This document shows positions 16,796-24,990 of a stretch of 64,000 nucleotides of DNA, piece by piece (position 1 is the stretch's first letter; every line of letters begins with the position of its first letter). The stretch is from Bacilli bacterium (GTDB lineage: Bacteria; Bacillota_I; Bacilli_A; RF39; UBA660), in NCBI GenBank assembly GCA_028691955.1, contig JAQUYH010000006.1, positions 1-64,000 on the forward strand. Direction: 5' to 3'. Position numbers and translations under genes: made by a program. A model generated the notes under the pieces. The model saw only the letters and a program-made list of their open reading frames with translations. It searched no databases and was not told where the DNA came from.

Positions 16796-18511
16796 ATGGT
16801 AACTTTAAAAATTAATGATAAAGAAGTATCAGTAAATGATGGTGATACTATATTAGATGCAGCTAAAAAGCTAAATATATTTATTCCAACGCTTTGCTAT
16901 TTAAAAGAAATAAATAAAGTGGCTTCATGTAGAATGTGTTTAGTCGAAATAAAAGGATTACCTAAACTAATGACTTCCTGTTCAACTGAAGCAAAAGAAG
17001 GAATGGAAGTATATACTGAAACAGACAAAATAAAAGAAGCAAGAAAAAATAATTTGGAATTATTACTCTCTAATCATAATAAAGACTGTGATAACTGCTT
17101 AAAAAACAATCAGTGTAAATTTCAGGAGCTATTAGATAAATATGACATAAAAGAAAAGTACAAAAATACTAGAGAAAAACTTAATATTGACAACTCAACT
17201 ACATACTTAGTAAGAGACTCAAACAAATGCATATTATGTGGAAGATGTGTTGATGTCTGCAGTAAAGTGCAAGACATTTCAGTTATAGGAAGAAACGGCA
17301 GAGGAATAACTACCCAAATAGGTTGTGCTTTTGAGTATCCAATGGTAGATTCTCCTTGTATAGGGTGTGGTCAATGTACTTTAGTTTGTCCAACAGGAGC
17401 ATTAACAGAAAAAGATGATACTAAAGAAGTAGAAAACGCTATAAATAATAAAGATTTGCACGTAATAGCTTGTACTGCTCCAGCAGTAAGAGCTGCTTTA
17501 GGTGAAGAATTTGATATGCCAATAGGAACTAATGCAAAAGGTAAAATGGTAACTTCACTAAGAAAACTTGGGTTTGATAAAGTGTTTGATGTTGACTTTG
17601 CAGCCGATTTAACTATCATGGAAGAAGTAAACGAATTAATCGAAAGAATAAAAGAAAATAAAAATTTACCAATGTTTACTTCATGTAGTCCAGGATGGAT
17701 AAAATATGTAGAGCAATACCACCCAGAACTTATTGATAATTTATCTACTTGTAAGTCCCCACAACAAATGATGGGAGCTATATTAAAAACATACTATGCT
17801 AAAAAAGAAAATATTGATCCATCAAAAATATTTGTTGTTATGATAATGCCATGTATAGCTAAAAAGTTTGAACGAGCAAGAGATGGAGCTAATGATATAG
17901 ATGTTGTCTTAACTACTAGAGAAACAGCTAGAATGATTAAAAGACAAAATATTGATTTTAATTCTTTAGAAGATAGCGAATATGACTTGCCTTTAGGAAT
18001 AGGAGCTTCTGTTGTTTTTGGAAGCTCGGGCGGAGTTATGGAAGCGGCTTTAAGAACACTTACAGAAACCTTAACTAATAAACCATTAGAAAAAATAGAG
18101 TTTAATGAAGTAAGAGGTTTAGATGGAATTAAAGAAGCAACATATGACGTAAATGGAAGAGAAATCAATGTTGCTATAGTAAGTGGCATTAAAAACGCTA
18201 AAAAAATTATTAAAAAAATAAAGAACAAAGAAGTAAATTATGACTTTGTAGAATTTATGACTTGTCCTGGAGGCTGTTTAAATGGTGGTGGACAACCATA
18301 TATAGATTTTGATAAATATGATGTAGAAGAAGTAAAAAAGCTAAGAATGAAGTGTTTAATGGAAGAAGATAAAAATTTACCAATTAGAAAAGCACATGAA
18401 AATCCTTCTATAAAAGAGTTATATAAATCATTCTTAGATCATCCAGGAAGCGAATTAGCTGAAAAATTACTACACACTAAATATGAAAAAAGGGAAAAAT
18501 ATAAAAAGTAG
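16796..18511 (+). CDS. hydA: [FeFe]-hydrogenase catalytic subunit, group A3 type (HydA)
   Basis: 571 residues. N-terminal plant-type [2Fe-2S] domain (CYL, ASCRMC, SC), a His-Cys-ligated [4Fe-4S] segment (HNKDCDNCLKNNQC), two [4Fe-4S] clusters (CILCGRCVDVC, CIGCGQCTLVCP), then the H-cluster domain with L1 TSCSPGW, L2 MPCIAKKFE and L3 TCPGGCLNGGGQP. The Ser in L1 is, from memory, seen in other NAD(P)-linked hydrogenases such as HndD. The enzyme makes or consumes H2. With HydB and HydC it should reoxidise NADH and reduced ferredoxin during fermentation. H-cluster maturases (HydE, HydF, HydG) are required but none lies in this window. Confidence 0.94.
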   Translation: MVTLKINDKEVSVNDGDTILDAAKKLNIFIPTLCYLKEINKVASCRMCLVEIKGLPKLMTSCSTEAKEGMEVYTETDKIKEARKNNLELLLSNHNKDCDNCLKNNQCKFQELLDKYDIKEKYKNTREKLNIDNSTTYLVRDSNKCILCGRCVDVCSKVQDISVIGRNGRGITTQIGCAFEYPMVDSPCIGCGQCTLVCPTGALTEKDDTKEVENAINNKDLHVIACTAPAVRAALGEEFDMPIGTNAKGKMVTSLRKLGFDKVFDVDFAADLTIMEEVNELIERIKENKNLPMFTSCSPGWIKYVEQYHPELIDNLSTCKSPQQMMGAILKTYYAKKENIDPSKIFVVMIMPCIAKKFERARDGANDIDVVLTTRETARMIKRQNIDFNSLEDSEYDLPLGIGASVVFGSSGGVMEAALRTLTETLTNKPLEKIEFNEVRGLDGIKEATYDVNGREINVAIVSGIKNAKKIIKKIKNKEVNYDFVEFMTCPGGCLNGGGQPYIDFDKYDVEEVKKLRMKCLMEEDKNLPIRKAHENPSIKELYKSFLDHPGSELAEKLLHTKYEKREKYKK

Positions 18512-18537
18512 AAGTATTAAAAATTCTGCTTTTTTTT
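18507..18537 (+). terminator. Hydrogenase operon terminator
   Basis: AGTAGAA (18507-18513) pairs with TTCTGCT (18524-18530), followed by eight Ts. A -10-like TATGAT for the next gene begins at 18540. Confidence 0.7.
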
Positions 18538-18561
18538 GATATGATACAAGAAGGAGGTTAT

Positions 18562-18942
18562 ATGAAGGCACTAACAATAAAAGAACCATGGGCTAGTCTA
18601 ATAATAATGGGTTATAAGAAGTATGAGTTTAGAACTTGGAAAACTAAATATAGAGGTAAAATACTAATTCATACAAGTCAGAACTTTGAAAAAGGTTATG
18701 TTAAAACATTTGAAAAGTATAACTTAAAATTAAAGTCAGGCTATATAATAGGAGAAGCGGTATTAACAGATTGTATTTTAGTAGATAAAGAAATGAATGA
18801 TAAATTAGTAAAAGAGGATATTTTTGTATATGGAAATAGTGATCATACAGGAATATATGCCTGGAAGTTAGAAAATGTAATAACATATAACCAACCAACA
18901 AAAGCAAAAGGAAAACTAGGAATATGGAATTATGAGGAATGA
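18562..18942 (+). CDS. ASCH-domain protein
   Basis: 126 residues with the ASCH fold, a PUA-like beta-barrel that binds RNA or modified nucleosides. The N-terminus ALTIKEPWASLI with KYEFRTW and GKILIHTS is characteristic; the conserved Lys and Glu/Arg line the putative ligand pocket. Some ASCH proteins hydrolyse N4-acetylcytidine, others bind RNA, and I cannot distinguish these. ATG 18562 has AAGGAGG 5 bases upstream. A GNAT gene begins 3 bases after its stop, and the two are probably co-transcribed. Confidence 0.8.
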   Translation: MKALTIKEPWASLIIMGYKKYEFRTWKTKYRGKILIHTSQNFEKGYVKTFEKYNLKLKSGYIIGEAVLTDCILVDKEMNDKLVKEDIFVYGNSDHTGIYAWKLENVITYNQPTKAKGKLGIWNYEE

Positions 18943-18945
18943 TAT

Positions 18946-19410
18946 ATGAATATTGTAAGCATAAAAGAAAATAGAAATTATTTAAGTGAGTATTGCAGAC
19001 TTTGTATAGAAGAATGGGGCACATACAATATAAGTGATGAATTAGAAAATAAAATAAAAAATAAGGCAAATAAAATTCTTTCTAATAAGAGCGATGTTAT
19101 ATCAATATTAGGTTTGATAGAAAATAATTTTTTAATTGGGGTTATTTCCTTGTTTAAAATAGATGGGGAAGAAAGGCAAGATTTAACTCCATGGTATGCT
19201 ACAATGTATGTAAAAAAAGAATATAGAAAAAATAATTATTCTAAACTATTAGATAAAGCCATAAAACAAGAAGCCAAAAAATTAGGGTATAAAAAAATTT
19301 ATTTAAAGAGTAATTTGCATAATTATTACGAAAAATTTGGGGCTATTGAAATGGAGAAACTAAAAAATGGAGAAACGCTGTATTATATTAATTTAATTGA
19401 TAGAGTATAA
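18946..19410 (+). CDS. GNAT family N-acetyltransferase
   Basis: 154 residues. GNAT features are VISILGLIENNFLIGVISLF (strands 3-4), PWYATMYVKKEYRKNNYSKL (strand 4 to acetyl-CoA loop) and the C-terminal LYLKSN-type strand with NYYEKFGAIE. The substrate is unknown. It follows the ASCH gene with almost no spacer. The P-loop is a divergent RKNNYSK, without the usual glycines. Confidence 0.75.
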   Translation: MNIVSIKENRNYLSEYCRLCIEEWGTYNISDELENKIKNKANKILSNKSDVISILGLIENNFLIGVISLFKIDGEERQDLTPWYATMYVKKEYRKNNYSKLLDKAIKQEAKKLGYKKIYLKSNLHNYYEKFGAIEMEKLKNGETLYYINLIDRV

Positions 19411-19570
19411 ATTATATAAAAAGATTAAAATATGATAATTTATATTACAGTAAATTTATTGTAAAAAGAGATAGTTATATACTAAATATATTATCTAACC
19501 AATTGTTAAAACAAATAACAAATGATATAATTATAAAATAATACTTATAAATAAAGGAAGGCTTATAAAC

Positions 19571-20101
19571 ATGAAAAAAATATATATTGTTTTAACATAC
19601 CCAGGAGCAGTATTATCAAGAATAATTAGATTATATGAAAAAGCCGCCTATTCTCATGTGTCAATTTCACTTGATGATCATTTAGATCAAATGTATTCAT
19701 TTTCAAGACTGCATCCATATAATGCCTTTATTGGAGGCTTTGTTCAAGAATCACCTGAGTTTGGCTCATTCAAAAGATTTAAAAAAACAACAACAATGAT
19801 ATTAGAAATAGAAGTTAGTGAAGAACAATATAATAAAATTGAAGAAACAATAAAAGAATTTAACACTAATCATTATAGTTATAAATTTAATATACTAGGA
19901 TTAATTATGGCAGGATTTAAAATAAAAAGAAAATGTAAAAATGAATTTTATTGTGCCGAATTTGTAAAATACGTTTTAGAAGAAGCTGGTTGTTCTTATG
20001 AGATACCAGATGTGCCAACCCCAAAGGATTTTTTAAACTTAACAGGATCAAAATTAATATATGAAGGATATTTAAAAAATTATAAAAAGCAATGCTTTTA
20101 A
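19571..20101 (+). CDS. Permuted papain-like (NlpC/P60-type) protein
   Basis: 176 residues, no signal peptide. The layout fits the YiiX/YebB-like permuted NlpC/P60 fold: the motif TYPGAVLSRIIRLYEKAAYSH supplies the likely catalytic His, and FYCAEFVKYVLEEAG supplies the nucleophilic Cys about 125 residues later. Such cysteine hydrolases act on amide or lipid ester bonds, but the substrate here is unknown. It is preceded by a 160-base AT-rich gap that contains TATAAT near 19525 and nothing else I can identify. The AAGGAAGG before the ATG is a good ribosome site. Confidence 0.65.
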   Translation: MKKIYIVLTYPGAVLSRIIRLYEKAAYSHVSISLDDHLDQMYSFSRLHPYNAFIGGFVQESPEFGSFKRFKKTTTMILEIEVSEEQYNKIEETIKEFNTNHYSYKFNILGLIMAGFKIKRKCKNEFYCAEFVKYVLEEAGCSYEIPDVPTPKDFLNLTGSKLIYEGYLKNYKKQCF

Positions 20102-20185
20102 TTTTTTTTGCAAAAAAATAATAAATTCTTTGCAAAATATAAAAATTTGTTATATAATATGAAAACACAAAAAAGGGGCGATATT

Positions 20186-20587
20186 ATGGCGAAGGCGATT
20201 AGCAAACTTACAATAAACACAGATTTTTTCTTATTAACTGAGGGATTACAATTAGAAAAAATGGCCGATAACCATTTACAAGAAGAAATAGATTATAACA
20301 GAGTTCAATATCTTGTTTATTACTTAATCTCGCAAGGATTTGGTTTAATAGAAATAAAAAAGGCTTTAAGCCAATTAGAAGATAGTGAAGCTTATTGCAT
20401 AAGCTTGCTATATGATAAAGAATACAAATATAAAAAAAACATTAATATAAGTCCAGAGTTTTTTCAAAGTGCATATTTTGAAATGCTAGATAATATAATT
20501 CCAAAGTTAATAAGAATACTATCTTATAAAAATCAATTTGTTCCACATGTTTTTCAAAAAGATTCAAAAGGAAGGTATATATATTAA
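20186..20587 (+). CDS. Conserved hypothetical protein
   Basis: 133 residues, soluble and mostly helical. I do not recognise the family. It begins AKAISKLTINTDFFLLTEGL and ends in a basic, Tyr-rich tail. The AAAAGGGG site and ATG 20186 give a better start than the in-frame ATG at 20108. A phosphatase gene starts directly after its stop, so the two share a transcript. Confidence 0.6.
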   Translation: MAKAISKLTINTDFFLLTEGLQLEKMADNHLQEEIDYNRVQYLVYYLISQGFGLIEIKKALSQLEDSEAYCISLLYDKEYKYKKNINISPEFFQSAYFEMLDNIIPKLIRILSYKNQFVPHVFQKDSKGRYIY

Positions 20588-21205
20588 ATGATAACGGAAA
20601 TCTATTTACTAAGACATTCCTTACAAATTGATAAAAAATTGCTAAACTACGATCCGAAAGAAAAAGATCAATTAAAAAATGAAAAATTAATCTTAAGCAA
20701 AGAAGGAGAAATTCTTGCAGAAGAGTTTTCTTCAAGAAAAGAATTTCAAAATATAGATTTAATATACTCATCCAATTATGTTAGAGCCATAGAAACAGCA
20801 AAATATTTTTCGAATGATAAAATAATTAATATAGATTATCGTTTAGGTGAAAGAGTAGTTACAGAAAAAATTGATAATGAATTTTGGGCTAGCCAATTTT
20901 ATAACGAAGAGTTAAAAACTAAAAATGGAGAAAGTGGTAAAGAAGTATCCAAAAGAATGATGGAAGTTATGAATGAAATACTTTTAAACAACTTAGGAAA
21001 AAGAGTATTAGTAGTAAGCCATGCTGCAGCCATTACTTTCTTTTTATTAAACTTTTGTAAACTTATTGATTTAGATTATCAAAATAAATCAAGAATTTTA
21101 ACTTATAGAGGTAAAGAAATAATTAATGGGCCAATACAAAAGCCAAGTGCATTTAAATTAACTTATAAAGATAGAGAATTAGATAATGTTGAATATATAA
21201 AATAA
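20588..21205 (+). CDS. Histidine phosphatase family protein
   Basis: 205 residues of the phosphoglycerate-mutase-like histidine phosphatases. The phosphoacceptor motif is LLRHS, a variant of LxRHG with Ser for Gly; SSNYVRAIETAKY gives the second Arg; LGERV the acid region; and VVSHAAAI the second His. The Ser at the RHG position is unusual but occurs in divergent members. The substrate is unknown. It starts immediately after the upstream stop codon, indicating translational coupling. Confidence 0.8.
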   Translation: MITEIYLLRHSLQIDKKLLNYDPKEKDQLKNEKLILSKEGEILAEEFSSRKEFQNIDLIYSSNYVRAIETAKYFSNDKIINIDYRLGERVVTEKIDNEFWASQFYNEELKTKNGESGKEVSKRMMEVMNEILLNNLGKRVLVVSHAAAITFFLLNFCKLIDLDYQNKSRILTYRGKEIINGPIQKPSAFKLTYKDRELDNVEYIK

Positions 21206-21230
21206 AAGAGGTAATGTGAATTACCTCTTT
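21205..21230. terminator. Bidirectional terminator
   Basis: An 11-bp perfect stem (21205-21215 with 21220-21230) lies between the converging phosphatase and helicase genes. The phosphatase stop and the helicase stop both fall at its edges. Confidence 0.75.
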
Positions 21231-22795
21231 GCTATTTCTACTCTAATTAGCCTATTATTATATTTTATATTATTACAGTTTTTTAATACTTTATCCAAGC
21301 ATTGATTATTAACATTTACAAAAGTAAACTTAGATAATATTTCCATACCAGTAAATGTTCCTTCTTTTACATCAGCTTTCTTCTCTAAAAATAATAGAAA
21401 ACTTCTTTTATCAATTTTATCTAAAGTACCAATTGTCAAAAATATTCTAGTAGCATCCTTTAAATCTCTTTTGCCATTTTTCTTTTTGCTTTTAACAGCG
21501 TCTACTTTGACATTAAAATCGCTTCCGATTGAAGCATTTAATTTCTCTGTTAAAAGTTTATTAAGAATACTATTTTTATCTTCCTCTGTTAATTCACTAA
21601 TGAAAGATTCAAATAAGCTATTAGTCTCTTTGCTTCCTAAGACACTATCGGTAATAGTTTTAATTCTATTCATAAATATATCATTTTCTTTAGGAACTTC
21701 TTTCTTAATAATTTCTTTTTTAACAAATCTTTCTAAATCTTTCAATATTTTCTCTTCTTTAGAAGTAACAAGAGTAATAGCTAAACCCTTATTATTTACT
21801 CTTCCAGTACGTCCAATACGATGAACATAAGATTCATTGTTTTCAGGCAAATTATAATTAACTACAATATCAATATCATCAACATGAATTCCTCTAGCAG
21901 CAACGTCAGTAGCTATTAAATAATTAAATACACCAGCTTTAAATCTATCTAAAGTTGCAATTCTTTGAGACTGCGTAATATCGCCATGAATAACATCTGC
22001 ATTATATCCTCTTAAAGATAACTTCTCTAATATTTCATCAGCTAATCTTTTGGTTCTACAAAATATAATACATTTCTTTGGATTGTAATTATCCATTAAC
22101 CTGCAAAGGGCTTCTAATTTCGTGTTAAGATCAACCACATAATATTCTTGTTCAATATTTATAGCTATCTTTTCATCTGATTTAACAGAAACCATTTCAT
22201 ATTCATTAGACATATATTTTTCAGCAATAAGCTTTATTTCTTTTGGCATAGTAGCTGAAAGCAATAAAACTTGTTTGTCATTGTTAACTTTCTCAAAAAT
22301 AAACTCAAGTTCTTCCTGAAATCCCATACTAAGCATTTCATCAGCTTCATCAAGAATAAAAAAATTAATTTCAGACAATTTAAGAGCTCTACGATTAATT
22401 AAATCCTTTACTCTACCTGGAGTTCCAACAACAACTTCAGCGCCTCTTTTTAAGTCTTTAATTTGGTTTTCAATACTACTGCTTCCATATATGCAAGCCG
22501 TTTTAACATTAGTATATGTGGCAATATTTTTAATATCTCTTTCAATTTGAATAGCAAGTTCTCTAGTTGGAGCAAGAATCAAAGTTTGCGTTTTTCCGTT
22601 TTGAGCAATGTTTTCTAAGATAGGAAGAGTAAAAGCTAAAGTCTTTCCTGTGCCTGTTTGACTTTGGCCTAATACATCTTTTCCATCTAGTATTAGTGGT
22701 ATGATTTCCTCTTGTATTTTGGTTGGATTAGAAAAGTTTAATTCTTCTAATCTTTTTAGTAATTTACTATTTTTAATAATTTGATCAAATTTCAT
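21221..22795 (-). CDS. deaD: DEAD-box RNA helicase with DbpA-type RNA-binding domain
   Basis: 524 residues. Helicase core: NPTKIQEEIIPLIL, SQTGTGKT, PTRELAIQ, TPGRV, DEAD, SATMP, ATDVAARGIHVDDID and HRIGRTGR. The C-terminal 75 residues (FLTIGTLDKIDKRSFLLF) match the DbpA-type RRM that targets 23S rRNA or structured RNA, as in DeaD/CsdA and DbpA. The likely role is large-subunit assembly or cold adaptation. ATG 22795 follows AGGAG on the minus strand; an upstream in-frame start at 22831 lacks a site. It is the second DEAD-box enzyme in the window and is distinguished by this RNA-binding tail. Confidence 0.9.
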   Translation of the reverse strand: MKFDQIIKNSKLLKRLEELNFSNPTKIQEEIIPLILDGKDVLGQSQTGTGKTLAFTLPILENIAQNGKTQTLILAPTRELAIQIERDIKNIATYTNVKTACIYGSSSIENQIKDLKRGAEVVVGTPGRVKDLINRRALKLSEINFFILDEADEMLSMGFQEELEFIFEKVNNDKQVLLLSATMPKEIKLIAEKYMSNEYEMVSVKSDEKIAINIEQEYYVVDLNTKLEALCRLMDNYNPKKCIIFCRTKRLADEILEKLSLRGYNADVIHGDITQSQRIATLDRFKAGVFNYLIATDVAARGIHVDDIDIVVNYNLPENNESYVHRIGRTGRVNNKGLAITLVTSKEEKILKDLERFVKKEIIKKEVPKENDIFMNRIKTITDSVLGSKETNSLFESFISELTEEDKNSILNKLLTEKLNASIGSDFNVKVDAVKSKKKNGKRDLKDATRIFLTIGTLDKIDKRSFLLFLEKKADVKEGTFTGMEILSKFTFVNVNNQCLDKVLKNCNNIKYNNRLIRVEIAKR

Positions 22796-22958
22796 ATTTC
22801 TCCTCTTTTGGCAACTCGATAATTGTATCACATTTATTTAAATAAACCTAATGTTTTTAACAAAAATTTGGCAAAACATTTAAATATTAATGTATAAAAC
22901 AAATGTAAAGTGTATAACTTTATAAAAAAATTACCTTTAGCCAATAAAAAGCAACATT

Positions 22959-22987
22959 TTGACAAAGAGAAATGTATGTGTTAAAAT
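22959..22987 (+). promoter_or_regulatory. mraZ promoter
   Basis: TTGACA (22959-22964) and TAAAAT (22982-22987) with 17-base spacing, about 30 bases before the mraZ start. Confidence 0.7.
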
Positions 22988-23015
22988 ATGCTTCATTAAG
23001 TGAAAGGAGGATAAC

Positions 23016-23453
23016 ATGGAAGGAAACAAAATAATTTTGGGCCATTATGAAAGACAAGTGGATGCTAAAGGCAGAATTATAATTCCACCAACCTTTTTAG
23101 TGCCACCAAAAGAGGAAATGGCAATATGCCAAGATAATGATATGTTTTTCAAAATATATCGATTAGAATGTCTAAAAGGACTAGTAATAAAAGCATTAAA
23201 TAAGAGAGATGGCAGCATAGCCGATAAAGAAATATATTCAGCAATACAATCACGAATTGATCAATTAATGTCATGCATATTAGAGCAATCACATCTTGAC
23301 AATCAAAGAAGGATGATTATTCCAGCTAAAAGTCTACCTGAAGAGGGCAGAAAAGTTATCCTCTTGGGTAGTGGAGACCATATAAAATTATTTAATAAAT
23401 CAAGCAATTATGATTTATTTGTTAAGGAAAATAGAAGTCACATTTTACTATGA
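23016..23453 (+). CDS. mraZ: MraZ-like transcriptional regulator
   Basis: 145 residues with two SpoVT/AbrB-type half-domains: the first carries VDAKGRIIIPP (about 16-26), the second DNQRRMIIPAKSL and VILLGSGDHIKLF. In MraZ these become DxxGR-type repeats that bind direct-repeat DNA and regulate the division and cell-wall (dcw) cluster. Here the second half has NQRR instead of DxxGR, so its DNA contacts may differ. Normally mraZ heads the dcw cluster with rsmH; here it stands alone and the ATP synthase operon follows, so its targets are unclear. GGAGG lies 6 bases before the ATG. Confidence 0.75.
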   Translation: MEGNKIILGHYERQVDAKGRIIIPPTFLVPPKEEMAICQDNDMFFKIYRLECLKGLVIKALNKRDGSIADKEIYSAIQSRIDQLMSCILEQSHLDNQRRMIIPAKSLPEEGRKVILLGSGDHIKLFNKSSNYDLFVKENRSHILL

Positions 23454-23463
23454 CTTTTTTTTA
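23435..23463 (+). terminator. mraZ terminator
   Basis: AAGTCA (23435-23440) pairs with TGACTT (23451-23456), then a long T run. It overlaps the mraZ stop and separates it from the ATP synthase operon, which has its own -10 (TATAAT, 23520-23525). Confidence 0.65.
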
Positions 23464-23541
23464 TTTAACACATTAATTTATTTGACTTTGCATAGTGTTA
23501 GTGATAGACTAAAAAGTAGTATAATAGAAAGAAGGTAGGGT

Positions 23542-24246
23542 ATGAATATATCAGAAATACTAGATAACTCATCTGTTAAAACAGTATTTAATATTAACAT
23601 ATTTAATATAAATATACCTATAACTGAGTCTATTATAATGATGTGGATAATTTCTCTAATATTAATTTTTATAGCTCTTATTCTATCTTTGAAATTAAAA
23701 AAAGTTCCAGGCAAAAGGCAAGGAATAACTGAGTCTATAATAGAATTTATTTCTAATCTTTGCGAAGACGGAATTGGAGAAAAGGGAAAAAAGTTTGTTG
23801 GCTTTATTGGAACAATTCTATTATTTTTAGTAATAGCTAATTTAATAGACATATTAAATGTAATGATTTTTAATATAGATATTATCCCACCAACAAAAGA
23901 TTTAAGCGTTGTTATCGCACTATCCATTATATCTATTTCATCAGTAATATATGCTGGAATTAAATATCGTAAATTTAGTGGATTTGCTAAAAGCTTCTTT
24001 AGCCCAGTGGCTATTATATTTCCATTTAAAGTATTAGACTATTTAATGAAACCAGTATCTCTAACCCTAAGACTATTTGGCAATATTAGTGTAGGCTACT
24101 TAATAATGGCTATTATAACTAGCCTAGTCCCTTTAATAATACCAAGTTTTTTGAGCTTATACTTTGATATATTTGATGGATTACTACAAGCCTATATATT
24201 TGTGTTTTTAACCACATTATATATTGGTGAAGCAGTAGAAGAATAA
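23542..24246 (+). CDS. atpB: F-type ATP synthase subunit a
   Basis: 234-residue multi-pass membrane protein forming the ion half-channels of Fo. The essential stator Arg is in LTLRLFGNI (about residue 175), and the N-terminal TESIIEFISN and C-terminal LYIGEAVEE segments are typical. It heads a seven-gene operon in the order a-c-b-(delta-alpha)-gamma-beta-epsilon, with no atpI before it. AAGGTAGGG precedes the start and a GGAGG for atpE follows its stop. Confidence 0.92.
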   Translation: MNISEILDNSSVKTVFNINIFNINIPITESIIMMWIISLILIFIALILSLKLKKVPGKRQGITESIIEFISNLCEDGIGEKGKKFVGFIGTILLFLVIANLIDILNVMIFNIDIIPPTKDLSVVIALSIISISSVIYAGIKYRKFSGFAKSFFSPVAIIFPFKVLDYLMKPVSLTLRLFGNISVGYLIMAIITSLVPLIIPSFLSLYFDIFDGLLQAYIFVFLTTLYIGEAVEE

Positions 24247-24255
24247 GGAGGATTT

Positions 24256-24477
24256 ATGTCAGGAACAATCGCACTTGCAATAGGAATATGTATGACATCT
24301 TGTGCAGCAGCTGGAATTGGAATAGGTATGGCAACAGGCAAAGCCGTAGAAGCCATAGCTCGTCAACCAGAAGCATCAAAAAGCATTAGATCATTACTAT
24401 TACTTGGAGCTGTTTTAGTAGAATCAACAGCTATATACGGAATGTTTGTATCATTTTTATTACTTGCTAAAATGTAA
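24256..24477 (+). CDS. atpE: F-type ATP synthase subunit c
   Basis: 73-residue two-helix hairpin that forms the rotor ring. The polar loop ARQPEASKSI joins the helices. The ion-carrying carboxylate is Glu56 in VLVESTAIYG on helix 2. Ser57 and Thr58 next to it resemble Na+-type rings, but the helix-1 position that holds Gln in those rings is Ile23 in GIGIGMATGK. Ion specificity therefore cannot be read with confidence. The protein is slightly short for the family, with the N-terminal helix beginning almost at once. Confidence 0.92.
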   Translation: MSGTIALAIGICMTSCAAAGIGIGMATGKAVEAIARQPEASKSIRSLLLLGAVLVESTAIYGMFVSFLLLAKM

Positions 24478-24495
24478 ATTGAAAGGATTGGTAAT

Positions 24496-24990
24496 ATGGC
24501 ACTAGATCTTAATATATATGATATTATAATAGCGATTATAAATTTTTTAGTGTTGTATATTATATTAAATAAAATACTATTTAAACCACTTTTAAACCAT
24601 ATTAGTAAAAGAAATGAAGAAATCAAAAATACAATAGAAGAAAATAAAAAATTAAGAAAGCAATTAGAAGAAGAAAAAAGTCATAATCAATTACAGTATG
24701 ATAAACAGAAAAAAGAAATTCAAGAATCTATTGACATGGCTAAACTAAAATTAAAAGAAAATTATCAAGAACTGATTAAAAATGCTAAAGAAAAAGAGAA
24801 CCAAATTTATAAAGACAATATTACTCGCATGAAACAAGAGCAAACTAAAATTATAAAAGAAAATAAGGAAACAATATCAAATTTATCAATTGAAATAGCA
24901 GAAAAAATACTAAAGAATACAATTGATGAAAACAAATTAAAAGAAATGACAGATAAGTTTATTGATGAGGCAATAGAAAATGAAAAATAA
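24496..24990 (+). CDS. atpF: F-type ATP synthase subunit b
   Basis: 164 residues: one N-terminal membrane helix (IIIAIINFLVLYIILNKILF) and then a long, highly charged coiled coil that forms the peripheral stalk. Its C-terminal end normally binds the delta subunit. The last 11 bases overlap the delta-alpha gene, so the two are translationally coupled. Only one b gene is present, as expected for a homodimeric stalk. Confidence 0.92.
   Translation: MALDLNIYDIIIAIINFLVLYIILNKILFKPLLNHISKRNEEIKNTIEENKKLRKQLEEEKSHNQLQYDKQKKEIQESIDMAKLKLKENYQELIKNAKEKENQIYKDNITRMKQEQTKIIKENKETISNLSIEIAEKILKNTIDENKLKEMTDKFIDEAIENEK

Noticed and set aside
15203-18228. Many open frames on the minus strand across the hydrogenase operon
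   Set aside because: They mirror the well-supported plus-strand genes, lack ribosome sites and show no domain-like sequence; such shadows are common in AT-rich coding DNA.
19411-19570. A small RNA in the 160-base gap before the NlpC/P60-type gene
   Set aside because: Beyond a TATAAT near 19525 the gap is plain AT-rich sequence without a hairpin-T tract or conserved-looking element.
22890-23015. MraZ-box repeats upstream of mraZ
   Set aside because: Only one AAAGTG-like element (near 22906) is visible; the characteristic series of regularly spaced repeats is absent, so I do not call an autoregulatory site.
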